Positions 31,854 through 42,306 of a DNA stretch of 64,000 bases are shown piece by piece (within the stretch, counting starts at the first letter, position 1; each line of letters opens with the position of its first letter). The notes beneath the pieces were generated by a model. It was given only the letters and a program-made list of their open reading frames with translations, made no database searches and was not told the DNA's origin. Position numbers and translations under genes: made by a program. Source of the DNA: Porodaedalea pini. Lineage: Eukaryota > Basidiomycota > Agaricomycetes > Hymenochaetales > Hymenochaetaceae. The stretch covers positions 310,001 through 374,000 of the forward strand of contig NBAY01000026.1 in NCBI GenBank assembly GCA_002794775.1, given 5' to 3'.

Positions 31854-33170
31854 CGCGAACCGAACCCTGGGAAGGCAGGGAACAGCCCCCCCATTCTGGG
31901 GCGGAATACCCTCTAGGTTTTTCGCTCTCAGTGGATTGAATACAACCACCCTAAGGCTATGTGAAATTAGCCTTGTCATCATTCACCAATGTCGATGGCA
32001 AACTCGAATGGAGCTCCTCTCCTGAGTAGGTGGTGTTGAACTCCAGGATGCTGTCTATCTGATCGAGGTGCACCTCTGTCATGTGTGTGCTGCTCATAAT
32101 TTGGCTCTGCAGGTTACATAACTGTGAATTTCAATATCAGTGCCTTATAGATATTCCTACTGGAAGTCAGCTCTCACCTCCACTTTCCCATGCTCCCTAT
32201 GTATAGGAGTACCTATACTGAACCTTTCAGTATAGTGGCTAGTATGACTGGCACCCTAGCTGGCAGAGCTAGCACCTTCAATAGCAATGATGCTGAGCAT
32301 TGGGAGAATGAGGAGTGTGAGTGAACAGGGACTCACATTGTAATTTGTCAGGCTCATGGAGGTAAGAACCTACAGATATTCCTACTGAAATTGAGCTCTT
32401 ATCCTCTAAGTGATGAGAGATGAGAGAAGTTGCAGTAATCAGTCTTCCTTCTAAGAGTAAATTGTGATAATAAATATCACCTCTATAGAGCAGTAGTTGA
32501 GACCATGGTATAGGTAAGGGAATGTTACTTCTGATGTGTGATAGTTCATCTAGTATGTCTGCTAGAACTAATTTGAGATGGCCAAGAGTTTTGATTTGAT
32601 GTTGTCTATTTGTCTGTCATATGATTTGTATTTATAATTTTCTTGAATCAGTTCTTTGTCAGTGTATACTGTGTCTGCTTTCATAACAAGGTGCTGTCAT
32701 AGTATTTAGTGTCTGTTCAGCCACCTGGTGGCAACAATGTTAAAGCAATTAAATATGTCAGTTCTATGGAGCTATGGACTTGCAGGCCTTTTCTGCAGAT
32801 GAGTTGGGTGTTTTGTTCAGTAGTGCTGAGGACTAGAGTATAGAGAATAAGTTCTTGCATTCAACATACTTATTGCAGTGTTAATGGAAGTGATGAAGGC
32901 TGACCAAAGCTGCAATATAGAGAGCACAGCCATTGGTGACCAAATTTTGAACATGTCAAATTGTAGCTGTGAGCAACATGTTGAAAGAGCAAAGTCCTGT
33001 CATATGATGATCACAGAAAGCATGTCCTGAAACATGACTTTGTTTTGCTTTGCAGATATGCATGATATGTAATCCTGCATACAAAGCCAGTATGTGCTCT
33101 GTCAATGCAATGCTGAAGGTTCAAAACCTATGATAATATTTGAGAGATCCAAGCAAAGTTGAGGCCAAGG
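31854..33170. other. No gene seen
   Basis: Only short open frames. Small repeats include an inverted CTATACTGAA/TTCAGTATAG pair near 32,212-32,236 and two related segments GATATTCCTACTG at 32,150 and 32,374. A related stretch in reverse (CTGACTTCTGGTAGGAATA) is at ~42,812, suggesting a dispersed family. Confidence 0.4.
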
Positions 33171-33289
33171 CGATGTGAACAACATTTATCTTGTGTACGA
33201 AGTAATAGATATAAATGGAAATTCCGTCTCACGAATACAAAGCCGCGAGTTGAAGTTCATCGCGTCCGACGCCAAAGTAGCGCGTTGCG

Positions 33290-34998
33290 ATGTTATCCCG
33301 TCTCGCAGCGCGCCAGACGGCACGTCGAATACCTCACATTCAGCAATGGCACCGCTCACTATCGACCTCTATCCCAGATAGCAAGCCGACAACTGTTCTC
33401 CGATGCGCCGTCGCAGCGACCGCCGTCCTCATCTCCGGCACGCTCTTTGCAGTCTACTATTTCGACTCACGTTCTGCTATTCACTGATATGTCTTTACCC
33501 CTCTGCTGCGCTACACCTTCGATCCAGAGACCTCGCATAAGGTTGCGGTGAAGGTTTTTAGAAGCGGGCTCGCACCGAAGGACATGGGCGTGGAAAATGA
33601 GCGGTTGCGCCCTGAGGTTCGAGCGTTTCCTTGATTTCATTCTGTCAAACCTAACTTTTTCATTAGCTATGGGGAGAGACATTATCGAATCCCATCGGGT
33701 TGGCAGCCGGCTTCGACAAGAATCGCGAAGCTATCGACGGTACGCTCACGCTCTACTGCTATCCAATGAACTTGAGTTGACGTATACCAGGCCTCTTCGA
33801 TCTTGGCTTTGCATGGGTCGAGATCGGGAGTGTCACGCCCAAAGCACAGCCGGGAAACCCCAAACCGCGCGTCTTTCACCTTCCAGACGATGATGCCATC
33901 ATCAACCGATATGGCTTCCCTTCCGACGGTGCCGTCTCCGTCCTCTCGTGTCTCCGTGCGCGCCTCCCATCCATCTTCGCCTCACCACCCGCCCTGCAAC
34001 AACCACAAAGGGAAACTAACGGGCCTTGCCACAGCACGCCTCACTCCGCCCACGTGCCCTCCTCGCGATTGATTTTGGCAAGAACAAGTCCTCGCCTCCT
34101 GACAGCCCGCGTGACTTCTTGGACGGGGTGAAGCTTTTCGCGCCGTTCGCGGACGTGCTCGTGGTGAACATGTCAAGTCCGAACACGCCTGGTTTGCGTG
34201 GGATGCAGACGTGCGGGCTGCTCGAAGAACTTCTTGGCGCCATCACTTCAGACTGTGCTGCACAAGCGCAGACATGGACGATGCGCCGGCCGCGTGTCGT
34301 GCTCGAAATCGCGCCAGATTTGGACGAGAATGCTCTTGAAGATATCGCAGAGGCCGTAAAGGCGACGCCAGGAGTCGACGGCGTCATCATAAGTAACACG
34401 ACCATTAACCGACCTGCGCCCCTCTCCTCTGACCGTACGCGCTTTCCCATTTATCTACTATACTCACGAAACCTAATTCACCACGCCTCGCCTCACTACA
34501 TAGCCCGCAAAGACAAACTCGGCGGCCTCTCCGGCGCCCCGCTCAAACCCCTCACCCTCCATGCTCTGCGCACACTGCGCGCCCACCTCCCCGCATCCGT
34601 GCCTCTAATTGGATGCGGTGGGTTCGCCTCCGGCGCAGATGCGCTCGAGTACGCTCGTGCGGGCGCAAGTGCCGTTCAGGTGTACACCACGTTCGGATAC
34701 GCGGGTCCCGGCGCGTGTCGGCGGATTAAGGACGAGCTCGCGGATACACTTGCACAGGAGGGCACGACGTGGTAGGTCGTCGTCGAGCACGCTATCGCGG
34801 AGCTGAGTGTGAAGCCCTCTGCACCCGCGCCAGTGGAGAGGGAAGAGGCGAAGAATAAGGATGAGGGGGCGGCGGAACCGACTCTAAAAATGCTTGTTGA
34901 TGAAGCGCTTGCGATAAGGGAACAGCTGGAGACGCTGGGTGAGAGGATGAGTGAGAAGACGGAGGAGGTCGTTGTAGAGAGTTCTTCTCCATCTGCAT
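33290..34998 (+). pseudogene. Dihydroorotate dehydrogenase (class 2, mitochondrial), with stops
   Basis: DHODH oxidises dihydroorotate to orotate in pyrimidine synthesis, at the inner mitochondrial membrane. The start MLSRLAARQTARR is a basic presequence, followed by a membrane segment (AVAATAVLISGTLFAVYYF). Then [93 protein letters not shown] and LIGCGGFASGADALEYARAG, the FMN- and substrate-binding blocks. At least three introns fit GT..AG. Breaks: TGA at 33,485 after SAIH where relatives have Arg, a frame shift near 34,025, and TAG at 34,773 after GTTW, with the C-terminal helix continuing in frame to 34,998. Either a dead copy or a very recently disabled gene. Confidence 0.8.
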
Positions 34999-34999
34999 G

Positions 35000-35670
35000 A
35001 CAAGAAAAATAGACCTCTAGCGTGCTGCGTTGTGAACGTACCTCCTTTTAGCTTCTGCGCCACCTCTTGGACTGCCTCTGAACAGATACATGTCTGCGAG
35101 TTCCTTACCCTTCTCAGCGTGTTGTTCGCAGTCGAGGAGCGATTCACCGAGTGAGACTGAGACTATGTCATGTTCAGCGGGGAGCTGTCTCCTTCATGTT
35201 TTCAATCACCTCATTGATCTGTCTCTAAGCGTAGTACAGGTGCTGGTACAGGTGCAACATGACGATGGTGCCAGGATAGTATGGAGTCGGAGCAAGCTGC
35301 ATAGTCTGCGTAACCGTCTGTGTCTAATAGTCAGCTTGGATGGAGTACAAAACGAATCCGCATTTTTTAAATATCTACGTATGGCACCAGCAAAACACAT
35401 GGTCCTGCAGCTTATCCCCGCAGCTCTATCTATTCACGCATTCAAAAGGTATAAGATGGAGTGTGTTCTGTGTATAGCGAGCAGCAGCGCCGTTGGTCAC
35501 TCCTATGAAGTTCATTCGGGTGCACCTCTTGGTGTCCGCCTTTTCCGGCTTTACCAAAGCTTCGAAGCAGACCATCTTTTCAAAAGCCAGACCTGAGTGC
35601 GCTTTCTAGTTGACGATCTGCCTTGCCATCATCTAACCCTGTTCAGGGGAACAGATGAGCTAGAGCTAAC
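35000..35670. other. Unassigned stretch with a possible exon
   Basis: A 50-codon minus-strand segment (about 35,035-35,185) reads smoothly as DIVSVSLGESLLDCEQHAEK and GKELADMYLFRG, coding-like but unrecognised. A 168-codon plus-strand frame overlaps (35,090-35,596) and looks less natural. The serine carboxypeptidase start should lie in the last part. Confidence 0.35.
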
Positions 35671-36284
35671 AAGCTTATCCTCAGAGAGACTTATGACCTT
35701 CTCACATCCAGTGTTTCCGGGAAGAACGCTCGCATCAAGAAATCTCACTTTTGCGACGAACCGTTGCGTGAGTTTCCCGCGCCCTTTCGTTTTCTATCTA
35801 ACGAGAACTTCTGTCTCTGGATTTTGGTCAGATCGTATACTGGATATATCAACGTCGGCCCCAAGCATTTCTTTTTCTCCTTTTTTGAGAGTAGAAATGA
35901 CTCAGAGACGGACGATGTACTCCATCAGGAAAAACCTCCTGCTCAGAAACCCTTAGAAAGTTATTAGAATTGTAGTAAATTGTAGAATCTTTGGAATGTC
36001 ATGAGAATGCAGTCCAAGACTTAGAAAACTTGTAGAATTTCATGGAAAATTGTCCAAGTTTTGGAATTGAACAGAATCAGCAGCTTGAAATTTAGAATAT
36101 GGATAGAAAAATGACACACCTCATAGATTCCATGGAATTTTGTAGAATAAAAAACTGATTGTGGAATTCATTAGAGTCTGCCACAGGTGCAGGTACTAGA
36201 TTGGCTTCTTGGACCTATACTGGGACCCATGAACTATCTGCAGGTTACAGTGTTTTTCATAGGTCTTGAGACATGTGAAGATCA

Positions 36285-36960
36285 CAAAATTTGAGCATTT
36301 CAACACCTCAAAAACTTGTAAAATCCATATCTCTGTCAATTCTTCACAGAATCAGTTCACAAATGTTGCTAAATTTATTTTTCAACAGCTTCTAAATGTT
36401 TGTGAGCTTAGTAGACAGAAGCTGGAATATTGAGGCTGCAGTAGTGAGAATGGGTGTTTTTCTAGAAAAACTCCTTCCCTGATTTTTCCTGAGCTCAATT
36501 TTGAAGCTAATAACATGAAACTTGTTGGAGAATGGTCTACATATTATACTTTTGATGTTATGAGGGATGAACTAGAGTGAATGTCTCCTCTTGTCCTGTT
36601 TGACTGTTGTGCTGAAACTCTCAAACTCACCCAAATTTGCTTGACTCAGACAGTTGTCAAAAAATTGCCTGCATTGTTATAAGCCATCTATAATTTAATA
36701 TACAATATAGATACCATTCTCCAACAAGTTTCATGTCATTAGCTTCAAAATTGAGCTCAGGAAAAATCAGGGAAGGAGTTTTTCTAGAAAAACACCCATT
36801 CTCACTACTGCAGCCTCAATATTCCACCTTCTGTCCTCTAAGCTCATAAAATTTTTAGAAACCATTCAAACATAAATTTAGCAACTTTTTTGAAGAGTTT
36901 TTGTGAAGAACTGAGTGAGATATGATGTATTTTGTATTTGGAGGCACTTCAGGTGACAAA
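36285..36960. repeat. Foldback repeat with ~250-bp arms
   Basis: Arm 1 (about 36,290-36,545) and arm 2 (about 36,708-36,960) are inverted copies: CTTCCCTGATTTTTCCTGAG at 36,474 against CTCAGGAAAAATCAGGGAAG at 36,756. A ~160-base AT-rich loop separates them. It may be a nested MITE or part of the TIR element's own subterminal structure. Confidence 0.85.
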
Positions 36961-37269
36961 AACTGCTAAGTCCAATTTCCCACATCTGGATGCGTCATCC
37001 ACAGAAGAGGTGTGGGAACTTGATCACATGTATGTTGGTTTTGACACGACACGCCACACATAGTCTTCACATCTGCTGCCATTCCAATATGTCTGGCGCC
37101 GATGTCCTTACAGAATGTCTGAAAATATCCTCGATCACACCCACCGCAACCATCACGCACACAGCAGTAGCCTCACCGGCTGCCTGGTGGGACGCACTCA
37201 CTGCCGCAGGCAACACGCCGTCCGACTTCCGACTTTCAACTTGCTCATCTTCAAGCCGAAGACCGTAAA

Positions 37270-38770
37270 GTCTGAACTTCTCTGCACTGAACAAACTGTC
37301 AAGTGAAGAGCGCTTCATGCGCTCGACGTCAATGAGTGGTGGGCACGGTGGCCTTCCATTCGCAGGCGGGTGTCCATCGCCTATGGTTCGCTCTTCCAGT
37401 CAGGTGGCGCGGGCGCTGTGGGCAACAAGCGTACGCGTAGGAAATGTGGCAGCTCAACACTCAACGAGTCGGACTGTATCAGCGCTTCGGCCAGTCTGTT
37501 CAAAGTGAATGCTACTTCCTCCTTCGAACACGTCGCGCCGCTCGAGCAGTCTGCGAACCGCTGGGTCGCGGGCAGCACGTCCAGGTGTGGGGCCTCAATT
37601 GACACAGACTCACCCGAGATTGTGGACAAAAAAGTCCATTTGCTGCTCAGCAAGTCCACTATGGAGAAGTTGGAGTCCATCTCAAACCAGATCATTGCGT
37701 GGGCAAACAAGAGTAAGAGTGAGAAGGATGGGCGTACGCTCATTCAGCTCATTTGGCTTGTATTCGAGAAGGCGACGGATGAGGCGGCCTGGAGTGGAAT
37801 GTATGCTCGCTTGTGCCATAGGATGATGGAGCAGATCAGTCCGAACGTGCAGGATGATAGTATCCGCAATGCTGAGGGCAACCCGATTACAGGTGATCAA
37901 CTTTTCCGTAAGTACCTTCTGAATCGCTGTCAGGAAGACTTCGAGCGCGGCTGGACGCAGAAGGAGTCGATGGCGGCAGCGGCTCTCGTGAAGACAACAG
38001 AGGATCAGGCTGTTAAGGATGCCAACGAAAAGGAAGAAAACAGGGAGGCTGGCGAGAGTGCGCTGTACTCGGACGAATACCACACTGCTCAGAAGGCCAA
38101 GCGTCAAGGTCTCGGACTCGTCAAGTTCATCGGTGAGCTCTTCAATCTTCAGATGCTCATGGAACGTATCATGTATGAGTGTATCAAGAAGCTGCTCAGC
38201 AGCGTCGACAATTCCGAGGAGGAAGAGATCAAAAGTTTATGTAAACTACTGACAAGTGTTTGTCAGGCGCTCGATACCTCTAAGGCTCGCGGACACATGG
38301 ATGTCTATTTCAGTCGGATGAAGGAGCTTGCAAAGAGCAGCAACGTGTCGTCTCGTATGCAGTTCATGTTACAAGTGCGTACCTTCTGTTTCATAGCCTT
38401 TCGTTGAGCTGACTTTCTTGGACAGGATGTGATTGAATTGCGGGAAAGGAAACGGACTACCCGCAACTTGGTCGCTGCTCCGTCGACAATCGCTCAGATT
38501 CATGAGGCGGTACGCGCCCTTGCTTTGTTACTCAAATTCACTTGTGCTTACCAATATACAGGCCGCGAAAGAGAAGGCACAACAGGAGCAACATAACTTG
38601 GCACGGTCGGCCATGTCTCGTGGTGGTTCACGCTGTGGCCATGATCGTGACGGAAATGCTCAAGTGGGTCCCGACAGATGGGTTGTCGCCTCTGGTCCTT
38701 CGAGGCCTGCAAACAAGGCGGGCGATCTGACGAGCTTTGGCAGAATTTAGAATGGCAGTGGCACCATGAA
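37270..38770 (+). pseudogene. eIF4G fragment 1 with a complete MIF4G domain
   Basis: eIF4G is the scaffold that binds eIF4A, eIF4E and eIF3 at the mRNA cap. The fragment begins with ALNKLSSEERFMRSTSMSGG and APLEQSANRWV. The HEAT-repeat MIF4G domain follows: VDKKVHLLLSKSTMEKLESI, DGRTLIQLIWLVFEKATDEA, MYARLCHRMMEQISPNVQDD, QLFRKYLLNRCQEDFERGW, GLVKFIGELFNLQMLMERIM and YFSRMKELAKSSNVSSRMQF. The main frame is open for 345 codons (37,370-38,407); two GT..AG introns (38,375-38,427 and ~38,510-38,563) lead on to LTSFGRI and MNFGPAS. The N-terminal PABP/eIF4E-binding region is missing. It lies inside the TIR element. Open, but joined to tRNA-synthetase sequence, so unlikely to be a normal gene. Confidence 0.85.
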
Positions 38771-38799
38771 CTTCGGACCAGCTAGCTCTTCACGAAGAA

Positions 38800-39135
38800 G
38801 GGAGACACCCACGTCTGCAATTGCCATCCAGGAAAAGGCAGCGAAAGAGGAAGGGAGAAACGACGGCACCGTGAAGACTGCGTTTGGCGTGAAGAAAGAG
38901 GTCGACCTTCCGGTATCGTTACGAACGTGTGCTGATTGTTCTGTAATCCCTCACTTAGTGCTGACAAGTATCATAGGTACTGATCAAGGCCGATATGTTA
39001 GACTACTACAGCGTTAGTAGATGCTACAGTCTTAATCACTGGCCGCACAGCATCTGGGAAGCAGTACAAGGTATTTTGAAAAAACAAGCATCTGCATCTC
39101 AGGTTCTTACTTGCCAACAGAACGGTTCAACGTAA
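38800..39135 (+). pseudogene. Prolyl-tRNA synthetase fragment 1
   Basis: Reads IQEKAAKEEGRNDGTVKTAF and GVKKEVDLP, an intron, then LIKADMLDYYSVS, the start of the eukaryotic ProRS catalytic region (the element before the class II core). It is joined upstream to eIF4G sequence at about 38,800. It duplicates 39,342-39,530, with an extra portion (YSIWEAVQ-like) the second copy lacks. Confidence 0.75.
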
Positions 39136-39214
39136 GAATCAAGGAGATGGGTGAGTGTAGAGCACTCACATCATCGACTTCCCTCTTCGCCGTACATGCG
39201 CTCGCCTCTGATTT

Positions 39215-40470
39215 TACTGTCTTCCTCCCTGGAACCAGCATTGCTTCATACTAGCGTACTCTCGAAACGGGGAGACCAAGCTTCGCGAGGTAGATTTCAT
39301 GGAACTCAAGGCCGAGGCTGTGGTGCCTGCTGTGCACACGTCTGCAATTGCCGCCCAGGAAAAGGCAACAAAAGAGGAAGGGAGAATTGACGGCACGTGA
39401 AGATTGCTATTGGCATGAAGAAAGAGGTCGACTTTCCGGGTTGGTATACGAACGTGCGTTGATTGTTCTGTAATCCCTCACTTTGTGCTGACAAGTATTA
39501 TAGGCGCTGATTAAGGTCGATATGACATGCGTCTTCAGAGGGAGCTCCGAGCTTGAGGAGCTCATAGCAATCCGTCCGACTACAGAAACGGCCATGTATC
39601 CCTACTACACCAAATGTATCAAGAGCTATCGTGATCTACCCCTCAAGCCCAACCAGTGGATCAGTGTTACACGCTGGGACTCCAAGAGCCCCCAGCCGTT
39701 CCTCCGTACGCGCGAGTTCCTATGACAGGAAGGCCACACTGCGCATCTCACGAAGGAGGCCGACACTGAAGTACGGGAAATTCTCAATTTACATCGTCGC
39801 GTGTACGATGTGCTGCTTACCGTACTCGTCATCACAGGCATCAAGTCGGACAAGGAGAAGTCTGCCGGTGGTCTTTACATGACGACCGGCCGTGGCATCC
39901 AAGCTGCGACGTCGCATTGCCTTGGCCAAGACTTCTCACGGCCAGAGATGTTCAACGTCGTGGTCGAAGACCTGGACGATCCGCAGGGTACGGGTCCGAA
40001 CGGTGGTAAATAATTCCGTGGCAGAACTCGTGAGGCCTTAGCACGCACATGGTCGGAATCATGGTCATGATTTGCGGCGACAACCAGGGTCTTGTTCTCC
40101 CATCACGCATCGCTCGCGTCCAAGCAATCGTTGTCCCCTGCGGTATCATCATGCGCACTAATAAGCAGGAGTTATACGACCGCTGTGAGGAGCTCGCGAA
40201 GATGCTCAGGAAAGCGCGAAGGTGGATGTACGGAACGGCGACACTCCTGGCTACAAGTTCAACGACTGGGAACAGAAGGCGCGAAAATTCAATCATTCCT
40301 TATTTCTCGGTTTTCCTGTGGTCTTACAAATGGCTTTTTGTTCAGGTGTTCCACTTCGCCTTGAATTCGGTCCGGTTGATATCTAGAAGAAGCAAACACT
40401 TTCTGTGCGACGTGATACGGGCTTGAAGGAGACTGCCGTACCTGCACTTCTCAAAATTATCCAACAGATA
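39215..40470 (+). pseudogene. Prolyl-tRNA synthetase fragment 2 (class II core and anticodon domain)
   Basis: Order: GETKLREVDFMELKAEAV, AAQEKATKEEGRIDGTVKIA, intron, [20 protein letters not shown] (class II motif 2 region), [21 protein letters not shown], GIKSDKEKSAGGLYMT, GRGIQAATSHCLGQDFS, NVVVEDLDDPQGT, then in other frames the anticodon-binding part IMVMICGDNQGLVLPS and IVVPCGI. The TGA at 39,722 stands for Trp in relatives. About nine codons (TVEGFIPT) are missing before GRGIQ. The cytosolic ProRS activates proline and charges tRNA-Pro; this copy cannot. Confidence 0.85.
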
Positions 40471-40795
40471 TGTTCGAGCACGCGAAGGCAAGGTACATGT
40501 CTTCCCTGCGTGTCGTGACAATGGGACGATGTCGTGCTGACATTGCTTCATACTTGCGTGCTCTCAAACCCGGCGAGACCAAGCTTCACAAGATAGATTT
40601 TGTGGAACTCAAGACCGATGCTGCGGCGCGCCTTACATCGTCGCATGTACAAAAGGAGCTGCTTGCCGTACCCGTCATCCCGGGCATCAAATCTGAGAAG
40701 ATGTTCGCCGGTGGTCTGTACATGATGACCGTGAAAGGCTTCATTCCGACGACTGGCCGTGGCATCCTTTTAGTTTGGAATGCCACCTAAAACCG
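40470..40795 (+). pseudogene. Prolyl-tRNA synthetase fragment 3
   Basis: DMFEHAKARYMSSLRVV, from the end of ProRS, is followed by YLRALKPGETKLHKIDFVEL from the start of another copy, and then QKELLAVPVIPGIKSEKMFA and GGLYMMTVKGFIPTTGRGI. This last part keeps the nine codons deleted in fragment 2. It ends at the right subterminal region of the TIR element. Confidence 0.75.
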
Positions 40796-42306
40796 GTAAG
40801 AAATGGTGTGAAATGCTATTAGAATTTATTGGAATACATAGAATCTGCTCATAAATCGTACGATGCTTGGGATTCCGTTGGAATCAGAATTGGCCAGGAT
40901 CCGTTAGAATTGCTTGAATATTCTACAGATTCTATATATTCTATGGTTTCTGACCGGGAGGTTTTTCCTGATGCCTTTGGACGAACGGCGGTTTGTTTCC
41001 GTGAACTCAATGATTTCACAAATTTATCTTAAATCATTCAAAGGATCTGGCTCTTCTTCATCCATGATTTGTTCATGATGGAACTCAGTGAGTCGACGAT
41101 CTTTCTACAAAGCAATTAAACTGAGAACAATACCAGGTCCATGCAATATTGCGATACCAAATAGTATAACCCATACTCATGGAACACAAACACCAATGTA
41201 TTCTTTATCGATCAACCAATTGGCGTGGGATTCTCGTATAACGACTTCGGAGACGCGCCAGTACGTCCAAGCTAACCATTGTTTCATGGACTAACAAACA
41301 ACACACATTAGTACACCTCAGAGGAAGTCGGAATAGACATTGCCGCCTTCGCCGCAATGTTTTTCGAGACGTTTGGTAAGTTTAAGGACCGTAGCTTCCA
41401 CCTTACGAGTGAATCCTACGCGGTACGCTATTCTTCAAAATTTAAAGTGATACAAGTTGATTGTCAAACTCTACTCCAGCCGTTATCTTCCGGTTTACGC
41501 GTCTGCCATCTACGATCAGAACGAAATACTCGTCATGAAAGGCTACACGCCCGTTAACCTGAAGTCTGTCATGATTGGTTTGTCTTCGGTGTTAATCGCG
41601 ACAATTGCTGGAGTCATGGAGAAAACTAATCTTTCTTTGCAGGAAATGGAGCGACCAATTTCTCTTAGTGCGTACTGGCTGCAGTTACCACCAGCTCATT
41701 TATTTTCTCACATCTGACCATCCAGCCTCTTCCAATCGTACTATGAAATGCAATGCACGAAGGTATCTATGGAGCCCGTCCAGTCGATCAGGTAATGTTT
41801 TTATTTAGTGCTGTCTATCCAGCTCCTTATCTGTTCTGAAACATAGTTCGTGTGTGCGTATGAAACAAGTCGTGAGCCAGATTTATCGCGAATTACCTCA
41901 ACCTCCCGGAGGTACGCAAGATCCTCGGCGTCGACCCCGAGTTCGTGGAATACAAACAGTATTCAGACATTGTTGGAAATCACTTCGGAATGAGTGGAGA
42001 CATGTTTCATCAGACACAGTTGTATGTGGCGGAACTGCTCGCGCGAGGTGTGAAGGTGCTCATCTACGCTGGCTCATATGACTTCGCATGCAACTGGGTT
42101 GGGAACGAGCGGTGGACTCTTGAAATGGACTGGGAGGGTCGTGAAGTATTCGCTAGTATTTCTTTGAGGGAATGGAATGTTCAAGGAGGCCAGCAAAGAA
42201 GACACGGTCTTATGGAAACTTCTCTTTTGCAACAATCTATGGCGCAGGACAAACCCGCCGAGTCCCTCGAATACTGAAGCGTTGGTTGGCGGACGAGGAC
42301 TTCTAA

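Larger units (their letters stand above)
35923..40973. mobile_element. 5,051-bp TIR element carrying eIF4G and prolyl-tRNA synthetase fragments
   Basis: The left end starts CATCAGGAAAAACCTCCTG and the right end, reverse-complemented, starts CATCAGGAAAAACCTCCCG; the match runs ~29 bases with two differences (to TCAGAAACC). Both subterminal regions carry repeats of TAGAAT (35,945-36,175 and 40,820-40,950). Outside, carboxypeptidase codons join almost exactly (DDVL / LWTNGG), so the insertion boundaries are clear, although no target duplication longer than one base is visible. Inside are a foldback repeat, an eIF4G fragment and three prolyl-tRNA synthetase fragments. No transposase frame exists, so it is non-autonomous. 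The transposon superfamily cannot be named from the ends. Confidence 0.8.
35672..42306 (+). pseudogene. Serine carboxypeptidase (S10), split by a 5-kb TIR element
   Basis: S10 enzymes trim C-terminal residues in the vacuole or outside the cell. Left piece (to 35,922): GKNARIKKSHFCDEPLR, intron, SYTGYINVGPKHFFFSFFES and NDSETDDVL. Right piece (from 40,974) resumes LWTNGG, then [55 protein letters not shown] (catalytic Ser), RYLPVYASAIYDQNE, LNLPEVRKILGVDPEFVEYK, VLIYAGSYDFACNW (catalytic Asp) and LKRWLADEDF-stop at 42,304. Several introns are kept. The catalytic-His motif GAGH is changed to GAGQ by a small deletion. Frame shifts lie near 41,080 and 41,160. It was one gene until the insertion; it is inactive now. 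Confidence 0.85.

Noticed and set aside
38766..39020. Possible Spt16 (FACT) sequence next to eIF4G
   Set aside because: The Lys/Glu-rich start first suggested a histone chaperone. The downstream intron, LIKADMLDYYSVS and the duplicated copy leading into class II synthetase motifs show it is prolyl-tRNA synthetase.
1..42306. Starship or Helitron as the carrier of the whole mosaic
   Set aside because: No tyrosine recombinase (DUF3435-type) frame, no Rep/helicase, and no convincing Helitron ends were seen. Only 35,923-40,973 has defined transposon ends.
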